64,000 nucleotides of DNA from positions 704,001 through 768,000 of the forward strand of contig NZ_CP038865.1 of NCBI RefSeq assembly GCF_004792515.1. Direction: 5' to 3'. Origin of the DNA: Vagococcus xieshaowenii. GTDB taxonomy: Bacteria; Bacillota; Bacilli; Lactobacillales; Vagococcaceae. The notes under the pieces were generated by a model, which had not been told where the DNA came from, did not search any database, and saw only the letters and a program-made list of their open reading frames with translations. The position numbers and the translations under genes were made by a program. Every line of letters starts with the position of its first letter. The stretch's first letter is position 1. This document shows, piece by piece, positions 10,812 to 19,670 of the stretch.

Positions 10812-12239
10812 ATGGATCAAAAGCAAATGAGATGGTTTACGGTCGGTTTAATTGCTTTTAATATGGTGTGGGGACTGGGAAATGTTGTTAATAATTATTC
10901 ACAACAGGGCATTTCTGTCGTTACATCATGGATTTTAATTTTAGCCTTATATTTTATACCGTATGCTTTAATTGTGGGTCAGTTGGGTTCAACATTTAAA
11001 GACAGCAATGGTGGGGTAAGTTCATGGATTGAAAATACAATGAACAAACGCTTAGCTTATTACGCTGCATGGACTTATTGGGTCGTACATATTCCGTATT
11101 TAGCACAAAAACCACAAGCGATTTTAATCGCCTTAGGTTGGGCAGTTAAGGGAGATGGTAGTTTTGTTTCAGGTATGTCAGTTCAAATGGTTGCTATTAT
11201 TAGTTTAGTTATTTTCTTATTGTTCTTATACTTGTCAACAAAAGGATTATCTACCTTAAAAGTAATTGGTGGACTTGCGGGTACAGCGATGTTTGTTATG
11301 TCTATTTTATTTATTTTACTTGCAGTAGGGGCACCATTTATGGATCATACAATGGAAATTGCTACGCAAGATATGACCAATATCAAAACCTACATTCCAA
11401 AGTTTGATTTATCTTATTTTGCAACGATTTCGATGTTAGTTTTTGCGGTAGGTGGAGCAGAAAAAATTTCACCTTACGTTAACCAAACGAAAAATCCCGC
11501 AAAAGAGTTTCCTAAAGGGATGATTTTATTAGCCATTATGGTTGGTGTTTCAGCAATTTTAGGTTCAATTGCAATGGGGATGTTATTTGCAAGTGACAAT
11601 ATTCCAGCTGACTTAATGACAAATGGTGCCTATAGTGCTTTCCAAAAATTAGGAGAATATTATGGCGTAGGTAATTTCTTAATGATTGTTTATGCATTAA
11701 CGAATACCGTTGGTCAAATATCAGCTTTAGCGTTCTCAATTGATGCGCCATTACAAGTGTTGTTAGCTGATGCTGACAAGGAATATGTTCCTTCTTGGTT
11801 ACGACAACGTACAGCTAAAGGCACGTTAAAAAATGGTTACTTATTAACAGGTATATTAGTAAGCATTATCATTTTATTACCGATCTTTGGTATTAAAAAC
11901 ATGGACGAGTTAGTTAAATGGTTGACGAACTTGAATTCTGTTGTGATGCCATTACGTTACTTGTGGGTATTCTTAGCTTATATGATGTTAAATAAAGCGT
12001 TCAAAAATTATCAAAATGCTGAATATAAATTCATGAAAAATCCTAAGTGGGGTTATGTTATTGGTTTATGGTGTTTTGCTTTTACAGCTTTTGCATGTAT
12101 TTTAGGAATGATTCCAAAAATTCCATACGGTTCTGAAGGTTGGTGGTTCCAAATGATTTCTAATATCGTGACACCTATCGTATTTGTCGCATTAGGAATG
12201 ATTTTACCAGCGATTGCTAAAAGAGAGAGAAAAAATTAA
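10812..12239 (+). CDS. Amino-acid permease, APC superfamily (YjeM-like)
   Basis: A 475-residue protein with about twelve membrane helices. The N-terminus (FTVGLIAFNMVWGLGNVVNN) and the segment AVGGAEKISPYVNQTKNPAKEFPKG are typical of the glutamate:GABA antiporter / YjeM branch of the APC superfamily. It should move an amino acid across the cytoplasmic membrane; the substrate is not readable. I chose the ATG at 10812; an in-frame GTG at 10800 sits on the AAAGGAAG ribosome site. There is no adjacent decarboxylase, so an acid-resistance antiporter role is not supported by context. Confidence 0.85.
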   Translation: MDQKQMRWFTVGLIAFNMVWGLGNVVNNYSQQGISVVTSWILILALYFIPYALIVGQLGSTFKDSNGGVSSWIENTMNKRLAYYAAWTYWVVHIPYLAQKPQAILIALGWAVKGDGSFVSGMSVQMVAIISLVIFLLFLYLSTKGLSTLKVIGGLAGTAMFVMSILFILLAVGAPFMDHTMEIATQDMTNIKTYIPKFDLSYFATISMLVFAVGGAEKISPYVNQTKNPAKEFPKGMILLAIMVGVSAILGSIAMGMLFASDNIPADLMTNGAYSAFQKLGEYYGVGNFLMIVYALTNTVGQISALAFSIDAPLQVLLADADKEYVPSWLRQRTAKGTLKNGYLLTGILVSIIILLPIFGIKNMDELVKWLTNLNSVVMPLRYLWVFLAYMMLNKAFKNYQNAEYKFMKNPKWGYVIGLWCFAFTAFACILGMIPKIPYGSEGWWFQMISNIVTPIVFVALGMILPAIAKRERKN

Positions 12240-12252
12240 TTCTATTATTATC

Positions 12253-12286
12253 AAAGGGTCGTAGTTATTGCTGCGGCTCTTTTTTT
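12253..12286 (+). terminator. Intrinsic terminator after the permease
   Basis: AAAGGGTCGTAG pairs with CTGCGGCTCTTT (three G-U pairs), followed by TTTTTT. Confidence 0.85.
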
Positions 12287-12294
12287 GTGCACAG

Positions 12295-12324
12295 AAATGA
12301 CCTAGGTCATTTTATGTGACCTAG
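12295..12324 (+). promoter_or_regulatory. Palindromic operator candidate upstream of the PTS operon
   Basis: AAATGACCTAGGTCATTT (12295-12312) is a perfect 18-base palindrome. A second TGACCTAG half-site lies at 12317-12324. The pair lies about 20 bases upstream of a possible -35 (TTGACC, 12344-12349) for the PTS EIICB gene and has no T run, so an operator is more likely than a terminator. The cognate regulator is unknown. Confidence 0.55.
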
Positions 12325-12409
12325 ATGATAGCTACTAATTTACTTGACCTTTGATAAAGCCTTTTTACATGATATTATCGCACTATAAACTAAATAAAGG
12401 AGATACGTC

Positions 12410-13963
12410 ATGAGTAGGAGTAAGAAATTTAGTGAAGGAATTCAACAATTTGGTAGAACGTTATTGCTACCTATTGGAGTGTTAGCACCAATTGGCATGA
12501 TTTTAGGGATTAGTGGAGCATTTGTTCAACCTTATATGATTGAACAGTTTCCGTTTTTGGGAAATGAAGCGGTCAATGCCACACTTATTAGTATAAGAAG
12601 TATTGCAAGCGTTATTTTTGATAATATTCCGTTACTTTTTGCAATGGGTGTAGCTTATGGTATGAGTAAAAAAGACAAAGGAATTGCAGTATTTGCCTCT
12701 GTGGCGGGTTATTTAACTATTATTGCGACAATGAATGTTTGGTTAACGTTAACTGGTAAAATGGCTGATCCAGAGATAATGACACAAGTAGGTCAAATTA
12801 GCGTCTTAGGTATTCAAACCATGAATATTAGTGCAGCAGGTGGTATCGTGACAGGATTAGTCGCTGCATGGGCGACAGATCGTTTTTATAATCTACAATT
12901 ACCAACGGCTTTAGCGTTCTTCTCAGGTAAAAAGTCAGTACCAATTATTACCATCGCTTGTATGGTCGGTTTAGGATTAACAGTGCCATTTATTTGGGAA
13001 GTATTTGTAGGCGTGTTAATGAAATTATCCGTAGTTATTTTAAGTACATTTGGTCCATTTTTTACGGCATTTGGTGAACGTGCCTTTATCCCATTTGGGT
13101 TACATCATGTATGGAATGCGTTGTTCCGATTTACAGAAGCGGGCGGCTCATACGTCATAGACGGGGAAACTTATGTGGGTGTCTTGCCTGCTCTAAATGA
13201 AGTGCTTTTTAATCAAGGACCAAACAGTGAATATTGGACTATGATGCCAGAATTAACCAGGTTTATGGCACAACAACAGATGTTGATTACGCTATTCTTA
13301 TTCCCGGCTATAGCATTTGCTATGTATCGTTCAGCTAGAGTAGAAAATAAACCTGAAGTCAAATCAATGTTGATCACGTTAGTTCTAACAGCCATGCTAG
13401 GGAATGTAACAGAACCATTAGAGTTTACCTTTGTGTTTATTGCACCATTATTATTTATTGTGTATGCCGTGATATGTGGAATAGGCGCCGTATTACTTTC
13501 GCTAGCAGGTGTTGCAATTGGTTATATTCGGGGAACAATTTTTGATTTTGCAATTTTTGGCTTACTCTATAAAGGAACCCATTGGCAATATTTTGTATTA
13601 ATCGGAATTGTAATGGCGATTCTAACCTACTTCGTGTTCTATTGGGCGATTAACAAGTTTGATATTAAGACGCCTGGTAGAGAAGAAAGTAATAATATTG
13701 ATAGCACATTATTAAAAGAAAAACGCTATGATGAAGTCGCTGGTTTAGTCTTACAAGGATTGGGCGGCACGGCTAATATTTCAAGTGTAGAAAACTGTAT
13801 CACACGTTTAAGAATTGATTTAAACGATGTATCAAAAATTGATAAAGACATCTTAGAAAAATCTGGCTGTACAGGCTTTTTCTTCCCATCGGCAAAACAT
13901 ATTCATATTGTTTATGGTCCACAAGTAGAATTTGTCCGAAATGCACTAGATGATATTAGATAG
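12410..13963 (+). CDS. PTS EIICB, glucose/maltose (Glc) family
   Basis: A 517-residue fused permease: EIIC of about ten helices (residues 1-410, with the FGERAFIPFGLHHVWNALFR and GNVTEPLEF motifs of the glucose superfamily) and a C-terminal EIIB domain with the phospho-cysteine Cys463 in ENCITRLRID. There is no EIIA, so it must borrow one. It imports and phosphorylates a sugar, but the sequence does not say which; closest in type to MalX-like proteins. It heads an operon with a lyase and a YdjC deacetylase, pointing to a modified amino sugar or glycated amino compound rather than plain glucose. AAAGGAG precedes the ATG. Confidence 0.88.
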   Translation: MSRSKKFSEGIQQFGRTLLLPIGVLAPIGMILGISGAFVQPYMIEQFPFLGNEAVNATLISIRSIASVIFDNIPLLFAMGVAYGMSKKDKGIAVFASVAGYLTIIATMNVWLTLTGKMADPEIMTQVGQISVLGIQTMNISAAGGIVTGLVAAWATDRFYNLQLPTALAFFSGKKSVPIITIACMVGLGLTVPFIWEVFVGVLMKLSVVILSTFGPFFTAFGERAFIPFGLHHVWNALFRFTEAGGSYVIDGETYVGVLPALNEVLFNQGPNSEYWTMMPELTRFMAQQQMLITLFLFPAIAFAMYRSARVENKPEVKSMLITLVLTAMLGNVTEPLEFTFVFIAPLLFIVYAVICGIGAVLLSLAGVAIGYIRGTIFDFAIFGLLYKGTHWQYFVLIGIVMAILTYFVFYWAINKFDIKTPGREESNNIDSTLLKEKRYDEVAGLVLQGLGGTANISSVENCITRLRIDLNDVSKIDKDILEKSGCTGFFFPSAKHIHIVYGPQVEFVRNALDDIR

Positions 13964-13995
13964 ATAATTTACGATAAAAAAGGGAGTAACTAACA

Positions 13996-15363
13996 ATGAG
14001 AGCATTATACGATTCTAAAAGTAAAACAATTGATGATAGAGGGATAAAAAATATTTTTACCAATGAAACGAAATATAAGACTTGGTTGATGTTTGAATCA
14101 GCTTTAGCTCAAGCTCAAGCAGAAGAAGGCTTTATTCCAGAACAAGCAGCGAAAGACATTAAAGAAGCAGCCAAAATTGAAAATATTGATTTTGAAGAAA
14201 TGGATCGTATTTATCGAGAAATAGGGCATGGATTTGTACCATTCCTAAAAGTGCTAGTGAATGCTTGTCCGGATGATAGCGGAAAATTTGTACATTACGG
14301 AATTACTACACAAAATATCCAACAAAGTTCTCAAATGTATATGATGAAATTGGTTCATGATAAATATATGAAGTTATTAGGCGAAATTTTAGATAATTTA
14401 TCTGATTTAGCCGAGCGTACCAAAGATTATGTGATGCCTGGTCGTACGCATGGACGTCACGCGACACCTATCACTTATGGCTATAAAGTATCCGTTTGGA
14501 TTAGTGATTTTATTGAGTGTTATGAACGCTTGAAAGAATCGGAAAAACGAGTATTCAAATTAATGATGGGTGGAGCTGTAGGGACGTTTAGTGCAATGCC
14601 AGAAGTTGGATTAAATGTCCAAAAACGAGTCGCAGATTTAACAGGAATGTATTATATGGAAGTTCCTTCACGTAATATTAGTACGCATAAGTTAGAATAT
14701 ATGATGAATTTAGCCTTGTTATGTAATGTGTGTCACAAAATTGGGGAAGAAGTATATAGTACAACGTTAGAAGAAATTGCCGAAGTCTCAGAAGGTTTTA
14801 AAAAAGGAACGGTCGGAAGTAGCACGATGCCTCATAAAATCAATCCTAAACTCGCAAAAGGTATTATTGCCAATTCGCAAAAATTATACTCATTACCAGG
14901 TGTTGGTATGTATTCAGCTGTTCGTCCGTATGAAGGCGATAGCAGCTCATATATGTTATTTGATGGGATTGTTGAAGAAGCACTGGAATTAACTACAGAA
15001 GTATTATTACGTACCGAAGAATTAACTAGAACGCTAACGCCTCACAAAGAGAGAATGCTGCATAACGTGATGCGCAATAAAGGTTTAGATAATACAGAAT
15101 TTGTCATGATGAAAATGGCAGAAAAACTAGGTAAAGATGATGCCCATTCATTGCTTTATGATATTGCAATCAAAACAGCTGCTGACGGAGAAGATTTCTT
15201 CACTAACTTAAAAGCAGACCCACTTATTTCGGCAACGTTTACCGAAGAAGAGATTGCCTCATTTATTGACCCTAGAAATTATGTCGGGTTATCTGTTGAA
15301 TTGGCACAAAAGGAAGCAGTCCGTGCTAAACTAGTATCAGAAGCGATTAAGTCACACTATTAA
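13996..15363 (+). CDS. Aspartase/fumarase superfamily lyase (adenylosuccinate-lyase-like)
   Basis: A 455-residue lyase of the fold that releases fumarate from N-succinyl compounds. The superfamily signature GSSTMPHKINP is complete, with the candidate catalytic Ser275/Ser276. The general-acid/base region reads GRTHGRHATP (His152, Arg154, His155), where purine-pathway adenylosuccinate lyases have GRTHGQHATP. The loop HYGITTQN also differs from the usual HYGxTSxD. No purine gene is near; it lies between a PTS permease and a YdjC deacetylase. I infer a catabolic lyase on a PTS-imported phosphorylated substrate, yielding fumarate, rather than PurB. AGGGAG precedes the ATG. Confidence 0.8.
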   Translation: MRALYDSKSKTIDDRGIKNIFTNETKYKTWLMFESALAQAQAEEGFIPEQAAKDIKEAAKIENIDFEEMDRIYREIGHGFVPFLKVLVNACPDDSGKFVHYGITTQNIQQSSQMYMMKLVHDKYMKLLGEILDNLSDLAERTKDYVMPGRTHGRHATPITYGYKVSVWISDFIECYERLKESEKRVFKLMMGGAVGTFSAMPEVGLNVQKRVADLTGMYYMEVPSRNISTHKLEYMMNLALLCNVCHKIGEEVYSTTLEEIAEVSEGFKKGTVGSSTMPHKINPKLAKGIIANSQKLYSLPGVGMYSAVRPYEGDSSSYMLFDGIVEEALELTTEVLLRTEELTRTLTPHKERMLHNVMRNKGLDNTEFVMMKMAEKLGKDDAHSLLYDIAIKTAADGEDFFTNLKADPLISATFTEEEIASFIDPRNYVGLSVELAQKEAVRAKLVSEAIKSHY

Positions 15364-15373
15364 GAGGGAAGAA

Positions 15374-16159
15374 ATGACCAAATTAATAATCAATGCAGAT
15401 GATTTTGGCTATTCTAAAGCGATTAATTACGGAATTATCGAAACACATCAAGAAGGGGTGCTAAGCTCTACTACAATGATGGCGAATATGCCAGGATTAG
15501 CTCATGCAGCTACTTTGGCAAAAGAACATCCTAACTTAGGAATTGGGGCTCATTTAGTTTTAACTTCTGGTCAACCGATGTTAAATTATTCCCATTTAAC
15601 ACAGTCAAATGGTGATTTTATCACACGTAAGCAGTTGAATAAACAGTTAGATAGTCTAGATCTTGAGCTAGTTTATGAAGAATGGGAAGCTCAAATTCAA
15701 CAATTACAAAGAGTAGGGATTAGGTTAACCCATTTGGATACGCATCATTATGTTCACGGATTGGGAGAGTTGTGGCAACCGATGGAACAATTGGCTAAAA
15801 AATATCAATTACCTATTAGAAATTGTCTGAATGTAAAAGAACATTTGACGGATACCAAGATTGCACCAGCAGAAGAACTATGGTTAATGTTTATTCATGA
15901 AAAGATGAAACAAATGACGCAACCTTATTCAGTTGTTAGAGATGAATTATTATCAATAATTGATGAAGAGGCGAAACATTATGCGACCTGTTCTGTAGTA
16001 GAAGCCAATTGTCATCCAGGATTTTTAGATGAGACGATTATGTTCGGTTCAAGTTTTACTCACGCGAGAATGCGTGAGGTTGAATTACTTTGTGATCCGT
16101 TGTTGAAAACGATTTTAGAAAATCATGGATATGAGCTAGTTACCTATAAAGATATCTAG
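15374..16159 (+). CDS. ChbG/YdjC-family carbohydrate deacetylase
   Basis: A 261-residue metal-dependent deacetylase. The family residues are visible: NADDFG at 7-12 with metal ligand Asp10, His60 in GIGAHLVLT, and His124/His125 and His128 in HLDTHHYVHG, plus ANCHPG late in the protein. ChbG removes an acetyl group from phosphorylated chitooligosaccharides; relatives occur beside PTS genes for N-acetylated sugars. It follows the lyase gene by 10 bases, so the two are co-translated. Its presence suggests that the PTS substrate contains an N-acyl amino sugar or a comparable amide. Short spacing from GAGGGAAG to the ATG. Confidence 0.88.
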   Translation: MTKLIINADDFGYSKAINYGIIETHQEGVLSSTTMMANMPGLAHAATLAKEHPNLGIGAHLVLTSGQPMLNYSHLTQSNGDFITRKQLNKQLDSLDLELVYEEWEAQIQQLQRVGIRLTHLDTHHYVHGLGELWQPMEQLAKKYQLPIRNCLNVKEHLTDTKIAPAEELWLMFIHEKMKQMTQPYSVVRDELLSIIDEEAKHYATCSVVEANCHPGFLDETIMFGSSFTHARMREVELLCDPLLKTILENHGYELVTYKDI

Positions 16160-16160
16160 A

Positions 16161-16188
16161 AACAACTGGTGAAAGCCAGTTGTTTTTT
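16161..16188 (+). terminator. Intrinsic terminator after the deacetylase gene
   Basis: AACAACTGG and CCAGTTGTT form a nine-pair stem with loop TGAAAG, followed by TTTT. It separates the PTS-lyase-deacetylase unit from the RpiR unit. Confidence 0.85.
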
Positions 16189-16198
16189 ATTAAAAATT

Positions 16199-16250
16199 TC
16201 TCTATTAATATTATGACATATATTGTTATGTTATAATATTTCCATAGAGA
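16199..16250 (+). promoter_or_regulatory. Long inverted repeat over the rpiR promoter
   Basis: Outer arms TCTCTAT (16199-16205) and ATAGAGA (16244-16250) flank inner arms AATATTATGACATA (16207-16220) and TATGTTATAATATT (16227-16240) with one mismatch. The right inner arm contains TATAAT (16232-16237), a good -10. No T run follows. The position suits an operator bound by the RpiR protein encoded next. Confidence 0.65.
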
Positions 16251-16265
16251 GGTGAAAATAAACGC

Positions 16266-17009
16266 ATGTTTAATTACTTAGAAGTTTATGATGAGTTAAC
16301 TAACAGTGAAAAGAAAGTGTTAACATATATTATGGCGCATTTTGAAGAAATTCCGTTTATGACCATTAATGAACTATCAGCTGAGACATTTGTATCCAAA
16401 ACAGTCATTATCAATCTTTCACAGAAGATGGGACTTGATGGCTTTAAAGAGATGAAATACGCGATTAGTTTAGAAATGAAAAATAAACGAATGATAAAAC
16501 GCACTGAGTCAACCTCACCCAAGAAAAAGTTAGAAAGTACTATTCAAAAAACGTTTTCAATTGTTAATGAAGAAGATATTTTAACAAGTGCCAAGTTGCT
16601 ATTAAAGGCTAAAAATATTTTTATTATGGCACGGGGGACGAGTAAGTCTTGTGGCTATTATCTAGAACACTTACTTTTTTCAATTGGTATTCATTGTTTT
16701 TTTATTAATGATTATAATCATTCAGAATCATTTACTCGTTTAGTAGATGAAGATGACGTTGTGATATTGCTTTCATTGTCAGGATCGACAAAGAAAATAC
16801 TAGAAACAGCAAAATTAGTTCATTTAAAGCATGCGAATATTATTAGTTTAACATCTTTCCAAGCAAACGAATTAAGTGAGTATGCAACGCTTGAATTGTT
16901 CTGTCATGCAGATCAATCAGATACTAAGTTAGATGATGCTAATTCAAGAATTGGTTTTTTTATCTTAATTGATTTATTAATAAATACATTAAACAACATT
17001 AAAAAGTAG
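16266..17009 (+). CDS. RpiR-family transcriptional regulator
   Basis: A 247-residue regulator: N-terminal winged helix-turn-helix of the RpiR type (residues 1-75, SAETFVSKTVIINLSQKMGLDGFKEMK) and a C-terminal SIS sugar-phosphate-binding domain (about 105-240, with LLSLSGSTKKILE). RpiR proteins sense phosphosugars. It leads an operon with malic enzyme (18 bases downstream) and fumarase, and probably controls itself through the inverted repeat on its promoter and perhaps the upstream PTS operon too. The ribosome site GAGGTG is a long 12 bases from the ATG and lies on the edge of the repeat. Confidence 0.88.
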   Translation: MFNYLEVYDELTNSEKKVLTYIMAHFEEIPFMTINELSAETFVSKTVIINLSQKMGLDGFKEMKYAISLEMKNKRMIKRTESTSPKKKLESTIQKTFSIVNEEDILTSAKLLLKAKNIFIMARGTSKSCGYYLEHLLFSIGIHCFFINDYNHSESFTRLVDEDDVVILLSLSGSTKKILETAKLVHLKHANIISLTSFQANELSEYATLELFCHADQSDTKLDDANSRIGFFILIDLLINTLNNIKK

Positions 17010-17027
17010 ATGGAAGGTTGATAAAAA

Positions 17028-18203
17028 ATGGGATTAAGAGAAGATGCATTGAAATTACACGAGGAACACAAAGGAAAAATTAGTGTTGAAAGTAAATTAC
17101 GAGTAACAAATAATGAAGAATTATCACTTGCATACTCACCAGGTGTTGCGGAACCTTGTAAAGAGATTGAAGCTAATCCTGATGATAGCTATCGTTATAC
17201 GTCAAGAGGTAACCTTGTAGCCGTTATTTCTGATGGAACGGCAGTTTTAGGTTTAGGCGATATAGGACCAGCCGCTGCTATGCCTGTCATGGAAGGTAAA
17301 TCAATTTTATTTAAAGAATTTGCAGGGATTGACTCAATTCCTTTAGTGGTAAATGAAACAGATACTGATAAACTGATTGAAATTATTCAATCACTAGAAT
17401 ATAGTTTTGGTGGCATTAATTTAGAAGATATTTCTTCACCTAGATGTTTTGAAATCGAGCGTCGGTTAAAAGACGTGATGTCTATTCCAGTTTTTCATGA
17501 TGATCAACATGGAACGGCAATAGTTGTTGCTTCAGGATTAATCAATAGTTTAAAATTAGTGAACAAAAAAATGGAAGATATTAAAGTGGTGTTAAATGGT
17601 CCAGGTGCTGCTGGAACGGCTATTATCAAGTTATTGCAAGATTTTGGGGTTCGCAATATTGTTGCAGTGGATCGTCAAGGAATTTTAGAGCCAAGTAGAG
17701 AAGGTTTAAATCCTCACAAACAGGAGCTAGCTAATACAACCAATCCAGAAAAATTATCGGGAGATTTAGCTGTCGCAGTTAATGGGGCAGATGTATTTGT
17801 CGGTGTTTCTGTAGCGGGTGCTTTAACACCAGAGATGGTTGAAACCATGGCAGAAGATCCTATAGTTTTTGCTTTAGCTAATCCAGTGCCAGAGATTATG
17901 TACGATATCGCTATTGAGCATGGAGTGAAAGTAATGGGAACAGGCCGTTCAGATTTCCCTAACCAAATCAATAATGTTTTAGCTTTCCCAGGTATTTTTA
18001 AAGGGGCTTTATCGGTTAGAGCGACACAAATCAATGAACAAATGAAGATGGCAGCAGCTAAAGCGATTGCGTCATTAATTAGTGAAGAGGAATTAACTGC
18101 TGAATATGTGATACCAAATCCGTTTGATAAACGAGTGGCAGAGGCAGTAGCTAATGCAGTAGCCAAAACAGCTATTGAAACAGGTGTAGCTAGAATAAAC
18201 TAA
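17028..18203 (+). CDS. NAD(P)-dependent malic enzyme (oxaloacetate-decarboxylating)
   Basis: A 391-residue short-form bacterial malic enzyme. Visible parts: the N-terminal [14 protein letters not shown] segment, the substrate and metal region [14 protein letters not shown] with HDDQHGTA, and the nucleotide-binding NGPGAAGTA around residue 190. It converts malate to pyruvate and CO2 with reduction of NAD(P). With the next gene (fumarase) it completes a fumarate to malate to pyruvate route. In lactic acid bacteria such enzymes often belong to malate utilisation, but there is no malate transporter or MaeKR pair here; the RpiR regulator points instead to a sugar signal. Confidence 0.92.
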   Translation: MGLREDALKLHEEHKGKISVESKLRVTNNEELSLAYSPGVAEPCKEIEANPDDSYRYTSRGNLVAVISDGTAVLGLGDIGPAAAMPVMEGKSILFKEFAGIDSIPLVVNETDTDKLIEIIQSLEYSFGGINLEDISSPRCFEIERRLKDVMSIPVFHDDQHGTAIVVASGLINSLKLVNKKMEDIKVVLNGPGAAGTAIIKLLQDFGVRNIVAVDRQGILEPSREGLNPHKQELANTTNPEKLSGDLAVAVNGADVFVGVSVAGALTPEMVETMAEDPIVFALANPVPEIMYDIAIEHGVKVMGTGRSDFPNQINNVLAFPGIFKGALSVRATQINEQMKMAAAKAIASLISEEELTAEYVIPNPFDKRVAEAVANAVAKTAIETGVARIN

Positions 18204-18222
18204 AGACCGAGGTGCGTAAAAA

Positions 18223-19581
18223 ATGTATCGTATTGAAAAAGATTCACTTGGTGAAGTGAAAGTTGATAGTGAGAAGAAATGGGGCGCTCAAACACAAAGA
18301 AGTTTAGAAAATTTTGTGATTGGTCATAATATTATCCCATTAGAAGTCATTTATGGACTAGTAGAGATTAAACGCTCAGCAGCAATCGTTAATCATAAAT
18401 TGGGTAAATTATCTGATGATAAAAGTAAGGCGATTATCACAGCATGTGATGAGATTTTAAATGGTCGCTACGATGATCAATTCCCTTTAAAAATATTTCA
18501 AACGGGTAGTGGCACACAATCAAATATGAATGTTAATGAAGTGATTGCCCACTTGTGTAATGAGCAAACGCCGGGACTTATTCATCCCAATGATGATGTT
18601 AACATGTCGCAAAGTTCTAATGATACGTTCCCAACGGCTATGCATATTGCAGGCTATCAAGCGATTGTGTCAAAATTATTACCTGAATTAGCAAAATGGG
18701 TAGAAGAATTAGCGATTCTAGAGAAAAATAATCAACACGTGATAAAAATTGGTCGAACTCATTTACAAGACGCCACACCGTTAACGTTTGGTCAAGAAAT
18801 AAGTGGTTGGCGTGTAATGATTGAAAAAGCACAAGAATTTGTTATGTTAGGATTAGAAGCAATTCGTCATCTAACAATCGGGGGTACAGCCGTTGGTACT
18901 GGATTGAATGCGCCTAAAGGGTTTGATCAATTAATGTGTGAAGAAATTAGTACACATACTGAGTTACCTTTTACATCAGAAGAAAATAAATTTTATGGCT
19001 TAACGAGTCATAGTGAATTATCTTTTGTTCACGGTGCGCTACGTGCATTATCAGGAGATTTGATGAAAATCGCTAACGACATTCGTTGGTTAGCAAGTGG
19101 TCCTCGTTCAGGCTTAGGAGAAATTACGATTCCCTCTAATGAACCTGGAAGTTCTATTATGCCTGGAAAAGTCAATCCGACACAAGCAGAAGCCTTAACG
19201 ATGGTTGTCTGTCAAGTAATGGGAAATGATACGACCATTCAATTCGCAAGTAGTCAAGGTAACTTTGAATTAAATGTTTATAAACCTGTTATTATTTCGA
19301 ACTTTCTAGAATCGGTTAATTTATTAAGTGATGCTATGCGTTCGTTTAGATTAAATTGTTTAAACGGTATGGAAGCAAATGAAGCAGCCATGGAGCAAGG
19401 AATGAAAAATTCGTTAATGCTAGTTACCGCTTTAAATCCACATATCGGCTATGAGAAAGCAGCAAAAGTAGCAAAATATGCACATGAAAATCAAACGACA
19501 CTGGAAACAGCGATTATCACGTTAGGATTTGCAACGAAAGAAGAATTTGATGAATGGTTAAAACCAGAAGAAATGATTTAA
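18223..19581 (+). CDS. fumC: Class II fumarate hydratase
   Basis: A 452-residue fumarase. It begins [13 protein letters not shown], has [13 protein letters not shown] and the superfamily signature [11 protein letters not shown] with candidate catalytic Ser310/Ser311. It hydrates fumarate to malate (reversible). It is the last gene of the rpiR-malic enzyme-fumarase operon, 19 bases after the malic enzyme, and closed by a terminator. In a fermentative lactic organism a fumarase next to malic enzyme and a fumarate-releasing lyase most simply serves disposal of fumarate to pyruvate. Confidence 0.93.
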   Translation: MYRIEKDSLGEVKVDSEKKWGAQTQRSLENFVIGHNIIPLEVIYGLVEIKRSAAIVNHKLGKLSDDKSKAIITACDEILNGRYDDQFPLKIFQTGSGTQSNMNVNEVIAHLCNEQTPGLIHPNDDVNMSQSSNDTFPTAMHIAGYQAIVSKLLPELAKWVEELAILEKNNQHVIKIGRTHLQDATPLTFGQEISGWRVMIEKAQEFVMLGLEAIRHLTIGGTAVGTGLNAPKGFDQLMCEEISTHTELPFTSEENKFYGLTSHSELSFVHGALRALSGDLMKIANDIRWLASGPRSGLGEITIPSNEPGSSIMPGKVNPTQAEALTMVVCQVMGNDTTIQFASSQGNFELNVYKPVIISNFLESVNLLSDAMRSFRLNCLNGMEANEAAMEQGMKNSLMLVTALNPHIGYEKAAKVAKYAHENQTTLETAIITLGFATKEEFDEWLKPEEMI

Positions 19582-19598
19582 ATCTATGAAATTATAGA

Positions 19599-19629
19599 GG
19601 GAAGAACGTCTGTTGTTCTTCCCATTTTG
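19599..19629 (+). terminator. Intrinsic terminator after fumC
   Basis: GGGAAGAAC and GTTCTTCCC pair across GTCTGTT, followed by ATTTTG. Confidence 0.75.
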
Positions 19630-19670
19630 TTATATATTAGATTAATTTAATATAATGGGGCGGGGGTGAC

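Noticed and set aside
12344-12378. Definite promoter for the PTS-lyase operon
   Set aside because: TTGACC is a fair -35 but the -10 at correct spacing (TACATG) is weak, so I did not list it as a separate feature.
17714-18166. 150-codon minus-strand frame opposite the malic enzyme gene
   Set aside because: Shadow of a real gene: no ribosome site, low-complexity Ala/Thr/Ser composition, and malic enzyme is complete on the plus strand.
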